DNA of 64,000 nucleotides from Sediminibacterium ginsengisoli. Its GTDB lineage: Bacteria; Bacteroidota; Bacteroidia; Chitinophagales; Chitinophagaceae. Location: assembly GCF_900167075.1 (NCBI RefSeq), contig NZ_FUWH01000001.1:248001-312000 (forward strand), read 5' to 3'. Below are positions 51,301 to 62,500 of the stretch, piece by piece; within the stretch, counting starts at the first letter, position 1, and each line of letters opens with the position of its first letter. The notes below the pieces were generated by a model. That model saw nothing but the letters and a program-made list of their open reading frames with translations, had not been told where the DNA came from and searched no databases. A program made the translations under genes and the position numbers.

Positions 51301-54054
51301 ATGGAATACAGTTTCAGGGATATTGAAAAAAAATGGCAGCAGAACTGGAAAGAGACCGGCATCTACCAGGTAGATAATAATAGCAGCAAGCCTAAATACT
51401 ATGTGCTGGATATGTTCCCTTACCCGAGCGGCGCGGGCCTGCATGTAGGGCATCCGCTGGGTTATATCGCTTCGGATATCTACAGCCGTTTCAAAAGGCT
51501 GAAAGGCTTCAACGTACTTCACCCGATGGGGTACGATGCTTTCGGTCTGCCTGCAGAACAATACGCCATCGAACACGGGATCCATCCGGCTGTAAGTACG
51601 GCCAGGAATATCGACACTTTCCGCAAACAGCTGGATAATATCGGGTTCTGCTACGACTGGAGCCGCGAAGTGCGCACATCGGACCCGGCTTATTACAAAT
51701 GGACGCAGTGGATCTTCCTGCAATTATTCAAAAGCTATTATAACCGCACTGCCGCCAAAGCCATGCCCATCACGGAACTGGTGAAGGAATTTGAGCAGAG
51801 CGGTAACCAGTCTCATCCCTGCCCGGGCGATGAGAGCATTCAGTTCGACGCAGCCGGATGGGGCAGTTACAGTCCTGCCAGGCAGCAGGAGATCCTGATG
51901 CATTACCGGCTTGCTTTCTGCGGTTACGGTGAAGTGAACTGGTGCGAGGCCCTGGGAACCGTGCTGGCCAATGATGAAGTGGTGAACGGTGTGAGTGAAC
52001 GCGGCGGATATCCCGTAGTGAAGAAAAAACTGCGCCAGTGGTATCTCCGCATTACCGAATATGCAGACCGCTTGTTACAGGGGCTCGAAACCATCGAGTT
52101 CAGCGATGCAATGAAGGAAATGCAGGGTAACTGGATCGGGAAAAGCTCAGGGGCAGAAATCTCATTTGCTCTGGCGGATACCAACGCTTCACTGATGGTA
52201 TATACAACGCGCCCTGATACCATTTTTGGTGTTGATTTCATGGTGGTTGCTCCCGAGCACGAACTGATCGAAAAGATCACCACACCTGAACAGCGCCAGG
52301 AAGTGGAGGCTTATATCACTTATGTAAAAAGCCGCAGCGAACGCGAACGCCAGGCTGAGAAAAAGATCAGCGGTGCGTTTACCGGCGCTTATGCTCTGAA
52401 CCCTTTCAACGGAAGAAAAATCCCGGTCTGGATCTCTGAATATGTGCTTGCTGGATATGGTACCGGTGCCATCATGGCCGTACCCTGCGGTGATGAACGC
52501 GACTTCAGATTCGCGCAGCATTTCAGTATTCCGGTTACCAATATCATCGGCGAAGCATTCAATGGCAACGAAGCCAATCCTACAAAAGACGCCGTTTTAT
52601 CCAACAGCGGTTTTCTCGATGGTATGGTAATGCGTAATGCGATTGAAACAGCTATTAACAGGCTGGAGGAAATGGGCATCGGTAAAAGAAAGGTCAATTA
52701 TAAAATGCGCGATGCTGCGTTCAGCCGCCAGCGCTACTGGGGTGAACCTTTCCCGATCCAATGGAAAGACGGAACTGCCATTCCGCTGGATGAAACAGAA
52801 CTCCCGTTGCTGTTACCTGAAGTAGACAGTTACAGCCCCGGTCCTGAAGGTGAAGGCCCGCTGGCCAATATACCGGAATGGGTGGCAAAAGAACTGGAAA
52901 CGAATACCATGCCTGGTTATGCCGGTTCTTCCTGGTACTTCCTGCGTTATATGGATCCGCATAACAATGAAACATTCTGCAGCCGCAAAGCCAGCGACTA
53001 CTGGAACCAGGTTGACCTGTATATCGGCGGCACGGAACATGCTGTAGGACACCTGCTTTACAGCCGTTTATGGACCAAAATATTGTTCGATCTGGGGCAT
53101 ATCGGTTTTGAAGAACCATTCCGCAAACTGCTGAACCAGGGAATGATCCAGGGCTCGAGCCGTTTTGTATACCGGGTGAGGAATACAAAGAAATATGTTT
53201 CCGCAGGTCTTGCAGCACAGTATGAAACAGACAAGCTGCATGTGGATGTGAATATGGTGGATGGTGTGGAACTCGATACGGAAGCATTCAGGAAATGGCG
53301 TAACGGAGAATTTGCAGAAGCGGAATTTGTACTGGAAGACGGTAAATATATCTGCGGCGTAGAAGTGGAGAAGATGAGCAAATCCAAATTCAACACTGTG
53401 AATCCGGATATGCTCGTAGAGAAATTCGGGGCCGATACATTCCGTATGTACGAGATGTTCCTGGGTCCGGTAGATCAGAGCAAACCCTGGGATACAAAAG
53501 GTATTGAAGGTGTGCACCGGTTCATTAAAAAACTCTGGCGACTTTTCTTCGATGAAACAAAAGGCAAGATCTGGACCGAAGAAAAAGCAACGCCGGAAGA
53601 GCTGAAGATCCTGCATAAAGCCATCAAAAAAACGGAAGACGATACCGAACGTTTCAGTTTCAATACAGCAGTGAGCGGTTTCATGATCTGCGTGAACGAG
53701 CTCAGTGATCTGAAATGCAACAAACGCGAGATCCTGGAGCCATTGCTCATCTTGCTTGCATCCTATGCGCCGCATGTTTCCGAAGAATTATGGCACCAGC
53801 TTGGTAACGAAGGCTCTGTACTCGATGCGTCTTACCCTGCGTTCATTGCAGAACATGTTGCGGAATCAGCAAAGGAATATCCTGTAAGCATCAATGGCAA
53901 AGTACGCACCAGTATCAGCATCTCGCTCAGTGCGGGCGAAAATGAAGTGCAGGAGCTGGTACTTGCCAATGAAACTGTACAGAAATGGCTGGAAGGGAAA
54001 CCCCTTAAAAAATTCATTTTTGTAAAGGGCCGTATGATCAACGTGGTTATATAA
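51301..54054 (+). CDS. leuS: Leucine--tRNA ligase
   Basis: LeuRS charges tRNA-Leu and edits mischarged product. The 917 residues carry the class I HIGH motif as HVGHPLGY near 50-57, the CP1 editing domain (about 220-430, with a T-rich VYTTRPDTIFG), the KMSKS loop at 691-695 and the anticodon-binding C-terminus. Length and motif order are normal for Bacteroidota. No T-box-like antiterminator is evident in the leader. It converges with the DUF4932 gene, one base apart. Confidence 0.97.
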   Translation: MEYSFRDIEKKWQQNWKETGIYQVDNNSSKPKYYVLDMFPYPSGAGLHVGHPLGYIASDIYSRFKRLKGFNVLHPMGYDAFGLPAEQYAIEHGIHPAVSTARNIDTFRKQLDNIGFCYDWSREVRTSDPAYYKWTQWIFLQLFKSYYNRTAAKAMPITELVKEFEQSGNQSHPCPGDESIQFDAAGWGSYSPARQQEILMHYRLAFCGYGEVNWCEALGTVLANDEVVNGVSERGGYPVVKKKLRQWYLRITEYADRLLQGLETIEFSDAMKEMQGNWIGKSSGAEISFALADTNASLMVYTTRPDTIFGVDFMVVAPEHELIEKITTPEQRQEVEAYITYVKSRSERERQAEKKISGAFTGAYALNPFNGRKIPVWISEYVLAGYGTGAIMAVPCGDERDFRFAQHFSIPVTNIIGEAFNGNEANPTKDAVLSNSGFLDGMVMRNAIETAINRLEEMGIGKRKVNYKMRDAAFSRQRYWGEPFPIQWKDGTAIPLDETELPLLLPEVDSYSPGPEGEGPLANIPEWVAKELETNTMPGYAGSSWYFLRYMDPHNNETFCSRKASDYWNQVDLYIGGTEHAVGHLLYSRLWTKILFDLGHIGFEEPFRKLLNQGMIQGSSRFVYRVRNTKKYVSAGLAAQYETDKLHVDVNMVDGVELDTEAFRKWRNGEFAEAEFVLEDGKYICGVEVEKMSKSKFNTVNPDMLVEKFGADTFRMYEMFLGPVDQSKPWDTKGIEGVHRFIKKLWRLFFDETKGKIWTEEKATPEELKILHKAIKKTEDDTERFSFNTAVSGFMICVNELSDLKCNKREILEPLLILLASYAPHVSEELWHQLGNEGSVLDASYPAFIAEHVAESAKEYPVSINGKVRTSISISLSAGENEVQELVLANETVQKWLEGKPLKKFIFVKGRMINVVI

Positions 54055-54055
54055 A

Positions 54056-55147
54056 CTACGGGTTCTTTGCCAGATAGTCTAGCATCACCGGGAAGAAAGC
54101 ATTGAAATCGGCATACTTCTCTGTGCCGAGATATTCAGTCCAGATAAAAGGTGCGAGTTTTTTTACATAGATGAAATCACTCGCATCTTCTTTACTGATC
54201 GTTTTTTCATAGGCACGGTAGCTTTTATATTTCCTGAAAAGGCAGGCTACCACGGAACGGACTATGTTTTCGTTCAGGCAATATTCCCAGTTGGAGATAT
54301 TGTTCCTTTTCATGCCTTCATCCTCCCCGTTAAATAAGGACGACAGGCTATTCACTTTTGCTTCGTATTGTTTCATTGCATCATTGATCATGATATGACT
54401 GCCCTCATGCCATAGCAGGTGATAGATGGTTTCTGTTCCTGCAGTAAAACGGGGCTGACCGTGAATGGAGGCGGTGTCGTTGAAATAACCGGTTTCATAG
54501 GCTACATAATCTTTGTACCCCGGATTAATGTTGTTCAGGTTGGTAATCGCATGCGCCCCCCAGTTGTTCAGGGGTTCGATGCCGATATACAGGTGTGCAG
54601 TATGTTCTGTTTTGTAGAAACCGGTGAGCTTGGAAACCGAAGCACTGTCTTCAATTTTTTTGTAAAGATCGGCACTCCACTTTTTGTATTGTGGTTCATG
54701 CGAAGAATAGAACTGCCAGAAATTCGCGTCTTTGTAAAATTGTTTGACCAGTTCAAGATACTGTAATACCGAGTCCCTTCCGTAATGCCTGAACCAGTTG
54801 GGGACTTCGGGCCTTGTGAGCCGGATGTCAGGGAAATTGTCGAAAGCCCAGCCCAGTTCGGTAAAATCGGTATAGATACTTTTTTTAAAACTCCTGATCC
54901 ATTGCACCGCCGGGTGGTTGACATATGGAGCGAAATATTGCTTCATCTCTTCGTAATAGGCAGACGGCGTTGATTTCGGATACTTATCTGCCAGCAGCTG
55001 CACCACCGACATCAGCTCACAACCGGGATGAACGTAAACGGTAAGATTACTGTTGGCTTTGGAGCCATAAGGAAGCGGTGTATGTTCCTGCGCATGAACA
55101 CGGGTGCAAAACGAGAGTAAGGCAAAAAACGATAAAAGCTGTTTCAT
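54056..55147 (-). CDS. DUF4932 secreted metallopeptidase-like protein
   Basis: The 363 residues start with a signal peptide (MKQLLSFFALLSFCTRVHAQ). It matches the DUF4932 family. The middle holds the zincin-like motif WHEGSH (His247, Glu248, His251), and a conserved Glu (Glu293 in CLNENIVRS) follows about 42 residues on, the spacing of gluzincin-type metallopeptidases. Activity has not been shown for this family as far as I can tell from sequence. It is transcribed alone and converges with leuS. Confidence 0.8.
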   Translation of the reverse strand: MKQLLSFFALLSFCTRVHAQEHTPLPYGSKANSNLTVYVHPGCELMSVVQLLADKYPKSTPSAYYEEMKQYFAPYVNHPAVQWIRSFKKSIYTDFTELGWAFDNFPDIRLTRPEVPNWFRHYGRDSVLQYLELVKQFYKDANFWQFYSSHEPQYKKWSADLYKKIEDSASVSKLTGFYKTEHTAHLYIGIEPLNNWGAHAITNLNNINPGYKDYVAYETGYFNDTASIHGQPRFTAGTETIYHLLWHEGSHIMINDAMKQYEAKVNSLSSLFNGEDEGMKRNNISNWEYCLNENIVRSVVACLFRKYKSYRAYEKTISKEDASDFIYVKKLAPFIWTEYLGTEKYADFNAFFPVMLDYLAKNP

Positions 55148-55334
55148 AACAATGATTTTCGTGCAAGCTTTATTTTTTCATTTCAGCAGTAACAGCCAGA
55201 TTGACAACGGTGTTTGTTTTATTGATAAAAGCCGCCGTAGTTTTCGTCAGTAAAAAAGAGGTTTTGATGGATGGAAAAAAGCTGTTGATAAAATATAATC
55301 CGGCCAGCAGGAACTGTGCAGTAATTTCAGGCTT

Positions 55335-56390
55335 ATGTTTCTGAAACGTAACAACATGGCATGGCTGCATGTGCTGTTCTGGTGTGTGATCTTCATCAAG
55401 CGGAATATCCTTGTACTGGATGCATCCGGCCTTTCTTTTGATACCGGCGCATACATCGCTTCTTTCTCATTAAAAAAACTGCTGATAGAGTTAGGGTATA
55501 CCAGTATTAATATGGTTGCGTTTTATGCCACTTACTTTGCAGTAAGACGTGCCATAGTAACCAGGAAGTTTTTGTACTGGCCGCTGATGATTATAGCAGT
55601 ATGGGCTTTGCTGGTCCTGTACAGGGCCGCACTCGAGTTCGGTATATTCAAATCGTTACTGCAGTACGATAATTACAGGCATAACCTGCATTTCAGCTGG
55701 CGGTACTTTATCCCCAATGTAATCATGTATTACTGGGAATATATGATCTACGGCCTTGCGCTTGCTTTTTTCATGCACTGGCAGCATACGGAAAAGATGC
55801 GGCAGCAGGAATACGCTGCCATGAAGGAAGCTGAACTTTCATTTCTGCAATCGCAGATCAATCCGCATTTTTTATTCAATACCATCAATGATATCTACGC
55901 ATTATCGCTGAAGAAATCCGACCAGGCACCTGAAGCCCTGATGCAGCTTTCGGGGTTGCTGCGTTATGCATTGTACGATAATAAGCAGCAGGCTGTTCCG
56001 TTGGAAAGGGAACTGGATTATATCAAAGATTACCTCGCACTGCAACGGGTCGGATATGGCCAGGCTTTTTATATCCATGAACAATACCAGGGAAATATGG
56101 AAAGCTGGCAGTTGCCGCCGATGCTGCTACTGCCCTTTGTTGAAAACGCCTGTAAACACGGGATCGTGAATGATGCTTCATCGCCTGTAAACATCTCACT
56201 GCTTGCAGAAACAGGCGAACTGTATTTTTCAGTGACCAACCGCATCGCCACCGGCCGTAAAGATGCAACGGGCGGGATCGGGATCGATAATATCAGCAAA
56301 AGACTGGAATTGCTATACCCTGATAAATATCGTTTGCAGATCAGTAATACGGATGATATTTTTACAATCGACCTTATCCTGTATAAATGA
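55335..56390 (+). CDS. LytS-like sensor histidine kinase
   Basis: It is the sensor of a two-component system. The 351 residues have about four N-terminal membrane helices (near 10-25, 55-70, 80-100, 130-148), then the His-kinase domain with the phosphoacceptor His178 in QSQINPHFLFNTIN, the N-box PFVENACKHG and a glycine-rich GGIGIDNISKRLELLY. No extracellular sensor domain is evident, so the signal is likely sensed in the membrane. It overlaps the response-regulator gene by four bases. Confidence 0.92.
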   Translation: MFLKRNNMAWLHVLFWCVIFIKRNILVLDASGLSFDTGAYIASFSLKKLLIELGYTSINMVAFYATYFAVRRAIVTRKFLYWPLMIIAVWALLVLYRAALEFGIFKSLLQYDNYRHNLHFSWRYFIPNVIMYYWEYMIYGLALAFFMHWQHTEKMRQQEYAAMKEAELSFLQSQINPHFLFNTINDIYALSLKKSDQAPEALMQLSGLLRYALYDNKQQAVPLERELDYIKDYLALQRVGYGQAFYIHEQYQGNMESWQLPPMLLLPFVENACKHGIVNDASSPVNISLLAETGELYFSVTNRIATGRKDATGGIGIDNISKRLELLYPDKYRLQISNTDDIFTIDLILYK

Positions 56391-57094
56391 ACCTGTCAGT
56401 TATCATAGTAGACGATAAACCGCTCGCCGTTGAGATACTGGAAAGCTACCTGCAGAAGATCAGTTTTGCAACGCTGGCAGGAAGTTTTACCAACCCGCTG
56501 GAAGCACTGGCATTTATAGAACAGAACAGGCCTGATATCGTATTGCTGGATATACAGATGCCGGAGATCACCGGCGTTCAGCTGATGCGGATGGCGGGTA
56601 GTCATAGTCGCTATATTCTCACAACCGCTTACGCGGAATATGCAGTGGAAGGCTTTGACCTGGAAGCTGTTGATTACCTGCTGAAACCTGTATCCTTCGA
56701 CCGGTTCTACCTGGCCATGCAGAAAGCGAAAAATCTTTTTGCCGCAGTTCCGGAAATGCCAGTACAACGTGAAGTACAATCCGCGAAAGATTTTATGTTT
56801 ATCAGAACGGACAGGAAGATCAGAAAGATCAATTATGCGGATATCCTGTTCATAGAAGCAAGACAAAACTATATCGAGATCCATACCCCGCAGGAAAAAA
56901 TGATGGCGCTGCAAACCATGAAACAGGCCATGGATACACTGCCGGTAACCGGCTTTATGCGGGTACACAAATCCTTCATTGTAAATATAGCTGCCATCGA
57001 CGGCATTGAACAACATATCATTTCAATGGGCAATGCGCGGATACCGGTGGGAGAAGCATACCGCACAGAGTTTTACAGAACGATCGGAGTCTGA
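56387..57094 (+). CDS. LytTR-family response regulator
   Basis: The receiver domain (residues about 3-118) has the acidic pair Asp9-Asp10, the phosphoacceptor Asp55 in VLLDIQMPE and Lys100 in LLKPVSF. The C-terminal LytTR DNA-binding domain (about 138-233) contains FIEARQNYIEIH and GFMRVHKSFIVN. The start overlaps the kinase stop (ATGA), so the pair is translationally coupled. Its targets are unknown; the peptidase genes downstream are candidates only by position. Confidence 0.93.
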   Translation: MNLSVIIVDDKPLAVEILESYLQKISFATLAGSFTNPLEALAFIEQNRPDIVLLDIQMPEITGVQLMRMAGSHSRYILTTAYAEYAVEGFDLEAVDYLLKPVSFDRFYLAMQKAKNLFAAVPEMPVQREVQSAKDFMFIRTDRKIRKINYADILFIEARQNYIEIHTPQEKMMALQTMKQAMDTLPVTGFMRVHKSFIVNIAAIDGIEQHIISMGNARIPVGEAYRTEFYRTIGV

Positions 57095-57179
57095 TTCACC
57101 GGGAGAACGGCAGGTTGCCGGTTTTCGTGTAAAAACAGGCGCTTTTATCAATACTCTCTTATCTTCACTCCCCTAAAAC

Positions 57180-59384
57180 ATGAAAAACATGAGAACCTCA
57201 AGATGGCTCCCTGTTGCGATCGCAGCAGTTGCTTTTGTGCAGGGGTACGGGCAGAAAAAAGAATTCAGCACCGCAGACCTGCTTGCCGGAAAACTGCCCA
57301 AAAACCTGATCAACCCGCTTCCGGCTATAATTAAATGGGTAGACGATGAGCATGTGATATTAAGGCAAAGCATCCATCCTGATTCTGCTGCTAAAAATTA
57401 TGTGCTTGATGTTAAAACCGGCAGCATGACCGAAACCCAGGAAGGCGGTGGCGGTTTTGGCAGGGGTGGAGGCCGTGGCGGCTTCGGAGGGGGAACCGGT
57501 ACCGGCAAAGTAATTGTATTCAAAGACAATGATCTTTTTTTCATCCAGAACGGTACAGAGAAAAGACTGACCAATGACAAGGATGAAGAGAAAAATGCAA
57601 CTTTCTCTCCTGACAGCAATTATGTTGCGTATACAAAAAACAACAACCTCTACACCTATAACCTCGCTGCAGGTAAAGAAACCCAGCTTACTACCGACGG
57701 CACGGCTACAACCCTCAACGGTTATGCAAGCTGGGTATATTTTGAAGAAATTTTCGGAAGGGCAACGCGTTACCGCGCTTTCTGGTGGAGCCCGGACAGT
57801 AAGAAACTGGCTTACATGCGCTTCGACGAAAGCATGGTGCCGATGTTCCCTATTTATGTGAACGAAGGGCAACATGGTTATATTGAGCAGACACGTTACC
57901 CGAAACCAGGCGATAAAAATCCTGAAGTAAAAGTAGGGATCGTAAATCCGGATGGCGGCAGTACAACCTGGGCTGCGTTCAACGACAAGGACGATCAGTA
58001 TTTCGGCTGGCCCATGTGGCGCCCGGGCACCAATGCACTCTGGGTGCCCTGGCTCAACCGCGATCAGAACAACCTGAAAATGTACGAGGTGAATACTTCT
58101 AACGGTTCAAAGAAAATGATCTTTGAAGAAACGCAGAAAACCTGGATCGACCTGGACGATAAAGACCGCGTAACCTTCCTGGCAAACGGTAAGCAGTTCA
58201 TCATGCAGAGCGATAAAACCGGCTGGGCACATCTCTATCTGTACAACAACGACGGTTCTCTGAAAAACGCCATCACCGAAGGAAAATATACCGTAACCGG
58301 TGTTAAGCTGATCGATGAGAAGAACGAAACGATCTATTTCACCGCACGTGGCAAGGAAAATACTGCACACACGGATCTGTACAGTGTAAAATTCAACGGA
58401 ACAGGATTCAAACGTCTCACATTCGGCGATTTCAATCACGCGCAGACCAATCTCTCACCTAACGCGAAATACTTCATCACCACTTATAATAATGCTGCTA
58501 CTCCAAGTAAGATGGCGCTGGTAGACAATAACGGCAAACTGGTGAAAGAACTCGGTAGTGCAAAAGGCGCTGAAATGGACAACTACAATATGGCGAGAAC
58601 AGAGCTGGTGCGGATTAAAAGTGATGATGGTCTGTACGAACTGCCTGCACTGGTTACCTGGCCGCTGAATATGGACCCGAATAAAAAATACCCGATGCTG
58701 ATCAGTGTTTACGGCGGGCCTAATGCAGGTAATGTATGGGATTCCTGGACCTGGAGCGCCAGCCGCCAGTTCTATGCATCTGAAGGACTGATCCAGGTGG
58801 CATTCGATCACCGCGCGAGCGGCCATTTCGGAAAAGAAGGGGTTAATTACATGCACCGTAACCTGGGTTACTGGGAAATGGCAGACTACAAAGCCATGGC
58901 CAAATGGTTCATCGCCAAAGGCCAGGCAGACCCGGCGAAGATCTGTATCACCGGCTTCAGCTATGGTGGTTACATGAGCTGTTATGCGCTTACTTACGGA
59001 TCAGACGTGTTTACACATGCAATGGCTGGTGGCAGCGTTGTAGACTGGAGCCTTTACGACAGTCACTATACCGAGAAATTCATGGGTACTCCGCAGAATA
59101 ATCCGCAAGGGTATAAAACAAGCAGTGTCTTGTCTTATATAGACCAGTACAAAGGCATGCTGCAGATCGTACACGGTACAAGTGATGATAACGTGCACAT
59201 GCAGAACAGCATGCAGCTGGTCAGTGCGCTGGAAGACAAAAAGAAAGACTTTGAATTCATGTTATATCCGGGCGGAAGGCATGGCTGGAGTGGCGCTAAA
59301 AACGACCATTTCACCAATCTGAAAACGAAATTCGTTTATAAATACCTGCTGGAGAAGCCGGTTCCGAAAGCGCTTTTAAGATAA
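57180..59384 (+). CDS. Secreted S9 prolyl oligopeptidase-family peptidase (DPP IV-like)
   Basis: It is predicted to cleave dipeptides after proline in the periplasm or outside. A signal peptide (about 1-24) begins the 734 residues, followed by a beta-propeller with TolB-like repeats and the alpha/beta hydrolase domain. The catalytic Ser594 lies in GFSYGGYMS, the Asp in TSDDNVH and the His in GGRHGWSG. A low-complexity Gly/Arg/Phe insert (residues about 89-109) sits in the propeller. The start could also be the ATG three codons later. It is 85 bases from the LytTR gene and ends at a strong terminator. Confidence 0.92.
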   Translation: MKNMRTSRWLPVAIAAVAFVQGYGQKKEFSTADLLAGKLPKNLINPLPAIIKWVDDEHVILRQSIHPDSAAKNYVLDVKTGSMTETQEGGGGFGRGGGRGGFGGGTGTGKVIVFKDNDLFFIQNGTEKRLTNDKDEEKNATFSPDSNYVAYTKNNNLYTYNLAAGKETQLTTDGTATTLNGYASWVYFEEIFGRATRYRAFWWSPDSKKLAYMRFDESMVPMFPIYVNEGQHGYIEQTRYPKPGDKNPEVKVGIVNPDGGSTTWAAFNDKDDQYFGWPMWRPGTNALWVPWLNRDQNNLKMYEVNTSNGSKKMIFEETQKTWIDLDDKDRVTFLANGKQFIMQSDKTGWAHLYLYNNDGSLKNAITEGKYTVTGVKLIDEKNETIYFTARGKENTAHTDLYSVKFNGTGFKRLTFGDFNHAQTNLSPNAKYFITTYNNAATPSKMALVDNNGKLVKELGSAKGAEMDNYNMARTELVRIKSDDGLYELPALVTWPLNMDPNKKYPMLISVYGGPNAGNVWDSWTWSASRQFYASEGLIQVAFDHRASGHFGKEGVNYMHRNLGYWEMADYKAMAKWFIAKGQADPAKICITGFSYGGYMSCYALTYGSDVFTHAMAGGSVVDWSLYDSHYTEKFMGTPQNNPQGYKTSSVLSYIDQYKGMLQIVHGTSDDNVHMQNSMQLVSALEDKKKDFEFMLYPGGRHGWSGAKNDHFTNLKTKFVYKYLLEKPVPKALLR

Positions 59385-59405
59385 GTATGACCCTGTCATA
59401 GATTG

Positions 59406-59440
59406 AGCCGCAATAACATCCCGTTATTGCGGCTTTTTTA
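59406..59440 (+). terminator. Intrinsic terminator of the S9 peptidase gene
   Basis: AGCCGCAATAAC (59406-59417) and GTTATTGCGGCT (59423-59434) form a perfect 12-bp stem with loop ATCCC, followed by a run of T. Confidence 0.95.
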
Positions 59441-59514
59441 TTCACCATTCATAACATTCGGTTTGGGGCTGAGAAACCGAGTCGCTATATTGTAGAAAAA
59501 CCAAAATAATACGC

Positions 59515-62500
59515 ATGAGCAGAATTTTAATGATGCTGACGGCCTGTTGTTTGTCGGCAGCCGTTACCGCGCAACAGCCCGGCACTTATTTTCTTTCCAG
59601 CCCGGCATTAACCCCTGACGGAGAAACCGTGGTATTCAGCTTTGAAGGTGATCTCTGGAAGGCAGGCGTGAAAGACGGACAGGCTACAAGGCTTACCGCC
59701 ATGCAGGGGTATGAGAGCAATGCAAGGATTTCGCCCGATGGTAAATGGATCGCATTCACGGGCAGGCAATACGGCAATCCGGATGTGTTCATTATGCCGC
59801 TTGCCGGCGGTGAGATCAGGCAGCTCACTTTTCACAGCGCATCGGATGACATGAACAGCTGGAGCTGGGATAGCAGGAGTATTTATTTCACTTCAAACCG
59901 CGCCGGTCAGCAGGCTGGTTATACAGTGGGTATCAATGGCGGCACACCGAAAAGGGTATTTGGCGATCACTTTTTCCAGTACGATCATGCGTTAACAGAG
60001 CATCCGCTTACGGGAGAGATCTTCTTTAACGATACCTGGGAAAGCAGCAACCAGGCTACCCGTAAAAAATACCGCGGCCCGTTCAACCCGGATATTCAGT
60101 CTTATAATCCAAAAACAAAACAGTACAAAAAGTATACAGACTGGGATGGTAAAGATTTTGGAGCCACCATCGACCGCAACGGAAACCTGTATTTTATTTC
60201 GGATGAGGCAAACGGGGAATATAACCTGTACACAATGGACAAAGGCAAAAAGACAGCCCTGACCAATTTTCCCGCTTCCATCAGAACACCGGTGGTAAAT
60301 GCCAACGGTGGTTATGTTGTGTTTGAAAAAGAGTATCGCTTGTGGTTGTATGATGTAGCTTCCCGTAAATCCAGATTGCTGGATATAAACGTATTGCGCA
60401 ATAATGTATTGCCTTCGGAAAAGGACTATGATGTGCGCAACAGCATGACCAATTTCGATGTTTCTCCCGATGGGAAAAAACTCGTATTCACTGCAAGAGG
60501 TGAATTGTTTGTAAGTGATGTTGACGGTAAATTTGTAAAACAGCTGAACAAGGGAAATACAGAAAGGGCCAGGGAAGTAAAATGGATGAGCGATAACAGG
60601 ACCATCGTATTCAACCAGACCTCGGGCGGTTTCCTCAACTGGTATACGATCACGGCCGATGGTTCAGCACCTGTTAAGCAGCTGACATCGGACCTGCGCA
60701 ATAACCGTGCAATCGCGTTAAACAAGGCAAGAACAAAAGGTGTATACCTCAGCGGCCGCGACGAAGTTCGTCTGCTGGATCTGAAAACAGGTGAAAGTAA
60801 AACGCTCGCCAAAGACGAGATCTGGGGCTTCCAGAATTCAGACCCCGGGTTCTCGCCTAATGATGAATATGTTGTTTTCACTGCGATCAGGAATTTTGAA
60901 CAGGACATCTTCGTGCATCATATAAAAGATAACAAAACCATCAATCTCACAAAAACCGGTGTTACCGAAGCGAGTCCCGTATGGTCGCCCGATAGCCGTT
61001 ATATTTATTTTATTTCTGCCAGGACCAAACCTTCCTATCCCTTTGGTATGCAGAATCCGCGCATCTATCGTATGCCGCTGGAAAAGATAGACGAGCCGTA
61101 CAGGAGCGATAAGTATGAGGATATGTTCAAACAGGAAAAGAAAGACACCACGCGCAAAGACACAACAAAAAAAGCACCTCCTGTTGTGGCCTCCATCAAT
61201 ATCGATACGGATAAGATCATGGAAAGACTGGAGCAGGTTGGGCCATCGTTCGGTTCGCAGTATTTGCTCACTGTTGTGCAGAAAGGTGAGAAGACCGTTG
61301 TGCTGTTCGTAAGCGATCACGCAGAAGGCCGTTCCGCTTTATGGAAAACAACATACGAGCCATTTGAACAGCCTAAAACTGAAAAGATCAATGGCACCGA
61401 TGGCATGGGTGCAGACTTTGCCGAAGGCGGCGATAAGACCATGCTGCTGATGAATGGAAATATCTATAAGCTGAATATCGATCTGAGCAGAACTGATCCC
61501 GTTGTGATCAGCAATGTATTCAGGCGTAACCTTGCCGGCGAGTTTACACAGATCTATGAAGAAGCATGGGCGCAGCTGGATGAAAATTATTATGATGAGA
61601 AATTCCACGGTGCCGACTGGCCTGCACTTAAAAAGAAATATGGCGCTTTCCTGCCTTACCTGAATAACCGCGGCGATCTGCGCATATTGCTGGCCGATCT
61701 GCTGGGCGAGCTGAACTCCTCGCACCTGGGCTTCACTTCCAACGGTTCTGAGGAAAGCGTGATTCTGTCCAACCGAACCATGGAAACCGGAATCGTGTTC
61801 GATAATAACGATCCTTATAAAGTCAGCTATATCGCAAAACGCAGCAATGCAGATAAAAAAAGCATTGATGTGAAACCGGGTGATATCCTGGTAAAAGTGA
61901 ATGACGAAGCTGTCAATCGCGAAATGGACAGAAACTATTATTTCAGCAAACCTTCGATAGATAAAGAGATGAGGTTAACGTTCAGTCGCAATGGCGCAGA
62001 GTACCAGGTTAAGATACATCCGCAGGTTACACTGGGTAGCAACCTGTACGATGAATGGATCGACAATAACCAGAAACGTGTTGATGAAAAAAGCAATAAC
62101 AGGATTGCATATCATCACATGAAGAATATGAGTACAGATGAACTGGAGAAATTCCTGCTGGATATGACACAGGATCTCTACAGCAAAGATGCCCTGATAC
62201 TTGACCTGCGTTACAATACAGGCGGTAATGTGCACGATGAAGTACTGAAATTTCTGAGCCAGCGTTCCTACCTGAAATGGAAATACAGGGAAGGCAAACT
62301 GGCAAACCAGTCAAACTTCGGCCCTTCGGATAAACCGATCGTTCTGCTGATCAATGAGCAATCGCTGAGTGATGCGGAAATGACTGCGCAGGGTTTCAAA
62401 TCCCTGAAACTGGGCAGCATCATCGGAACCGGCACCTACCGCTGGATCATTTTCACAAGCGGTGCAGGGCTTGTTGACGGTTCATTTGTAAGATTACCGG

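Noticed and set aside
55170..55370. A 66-codon minus-strand frame upstream of the histidine kinase
   Set aside because: It overlaps the kinase start, has no ribosome-binding site and no recognisable pattern.
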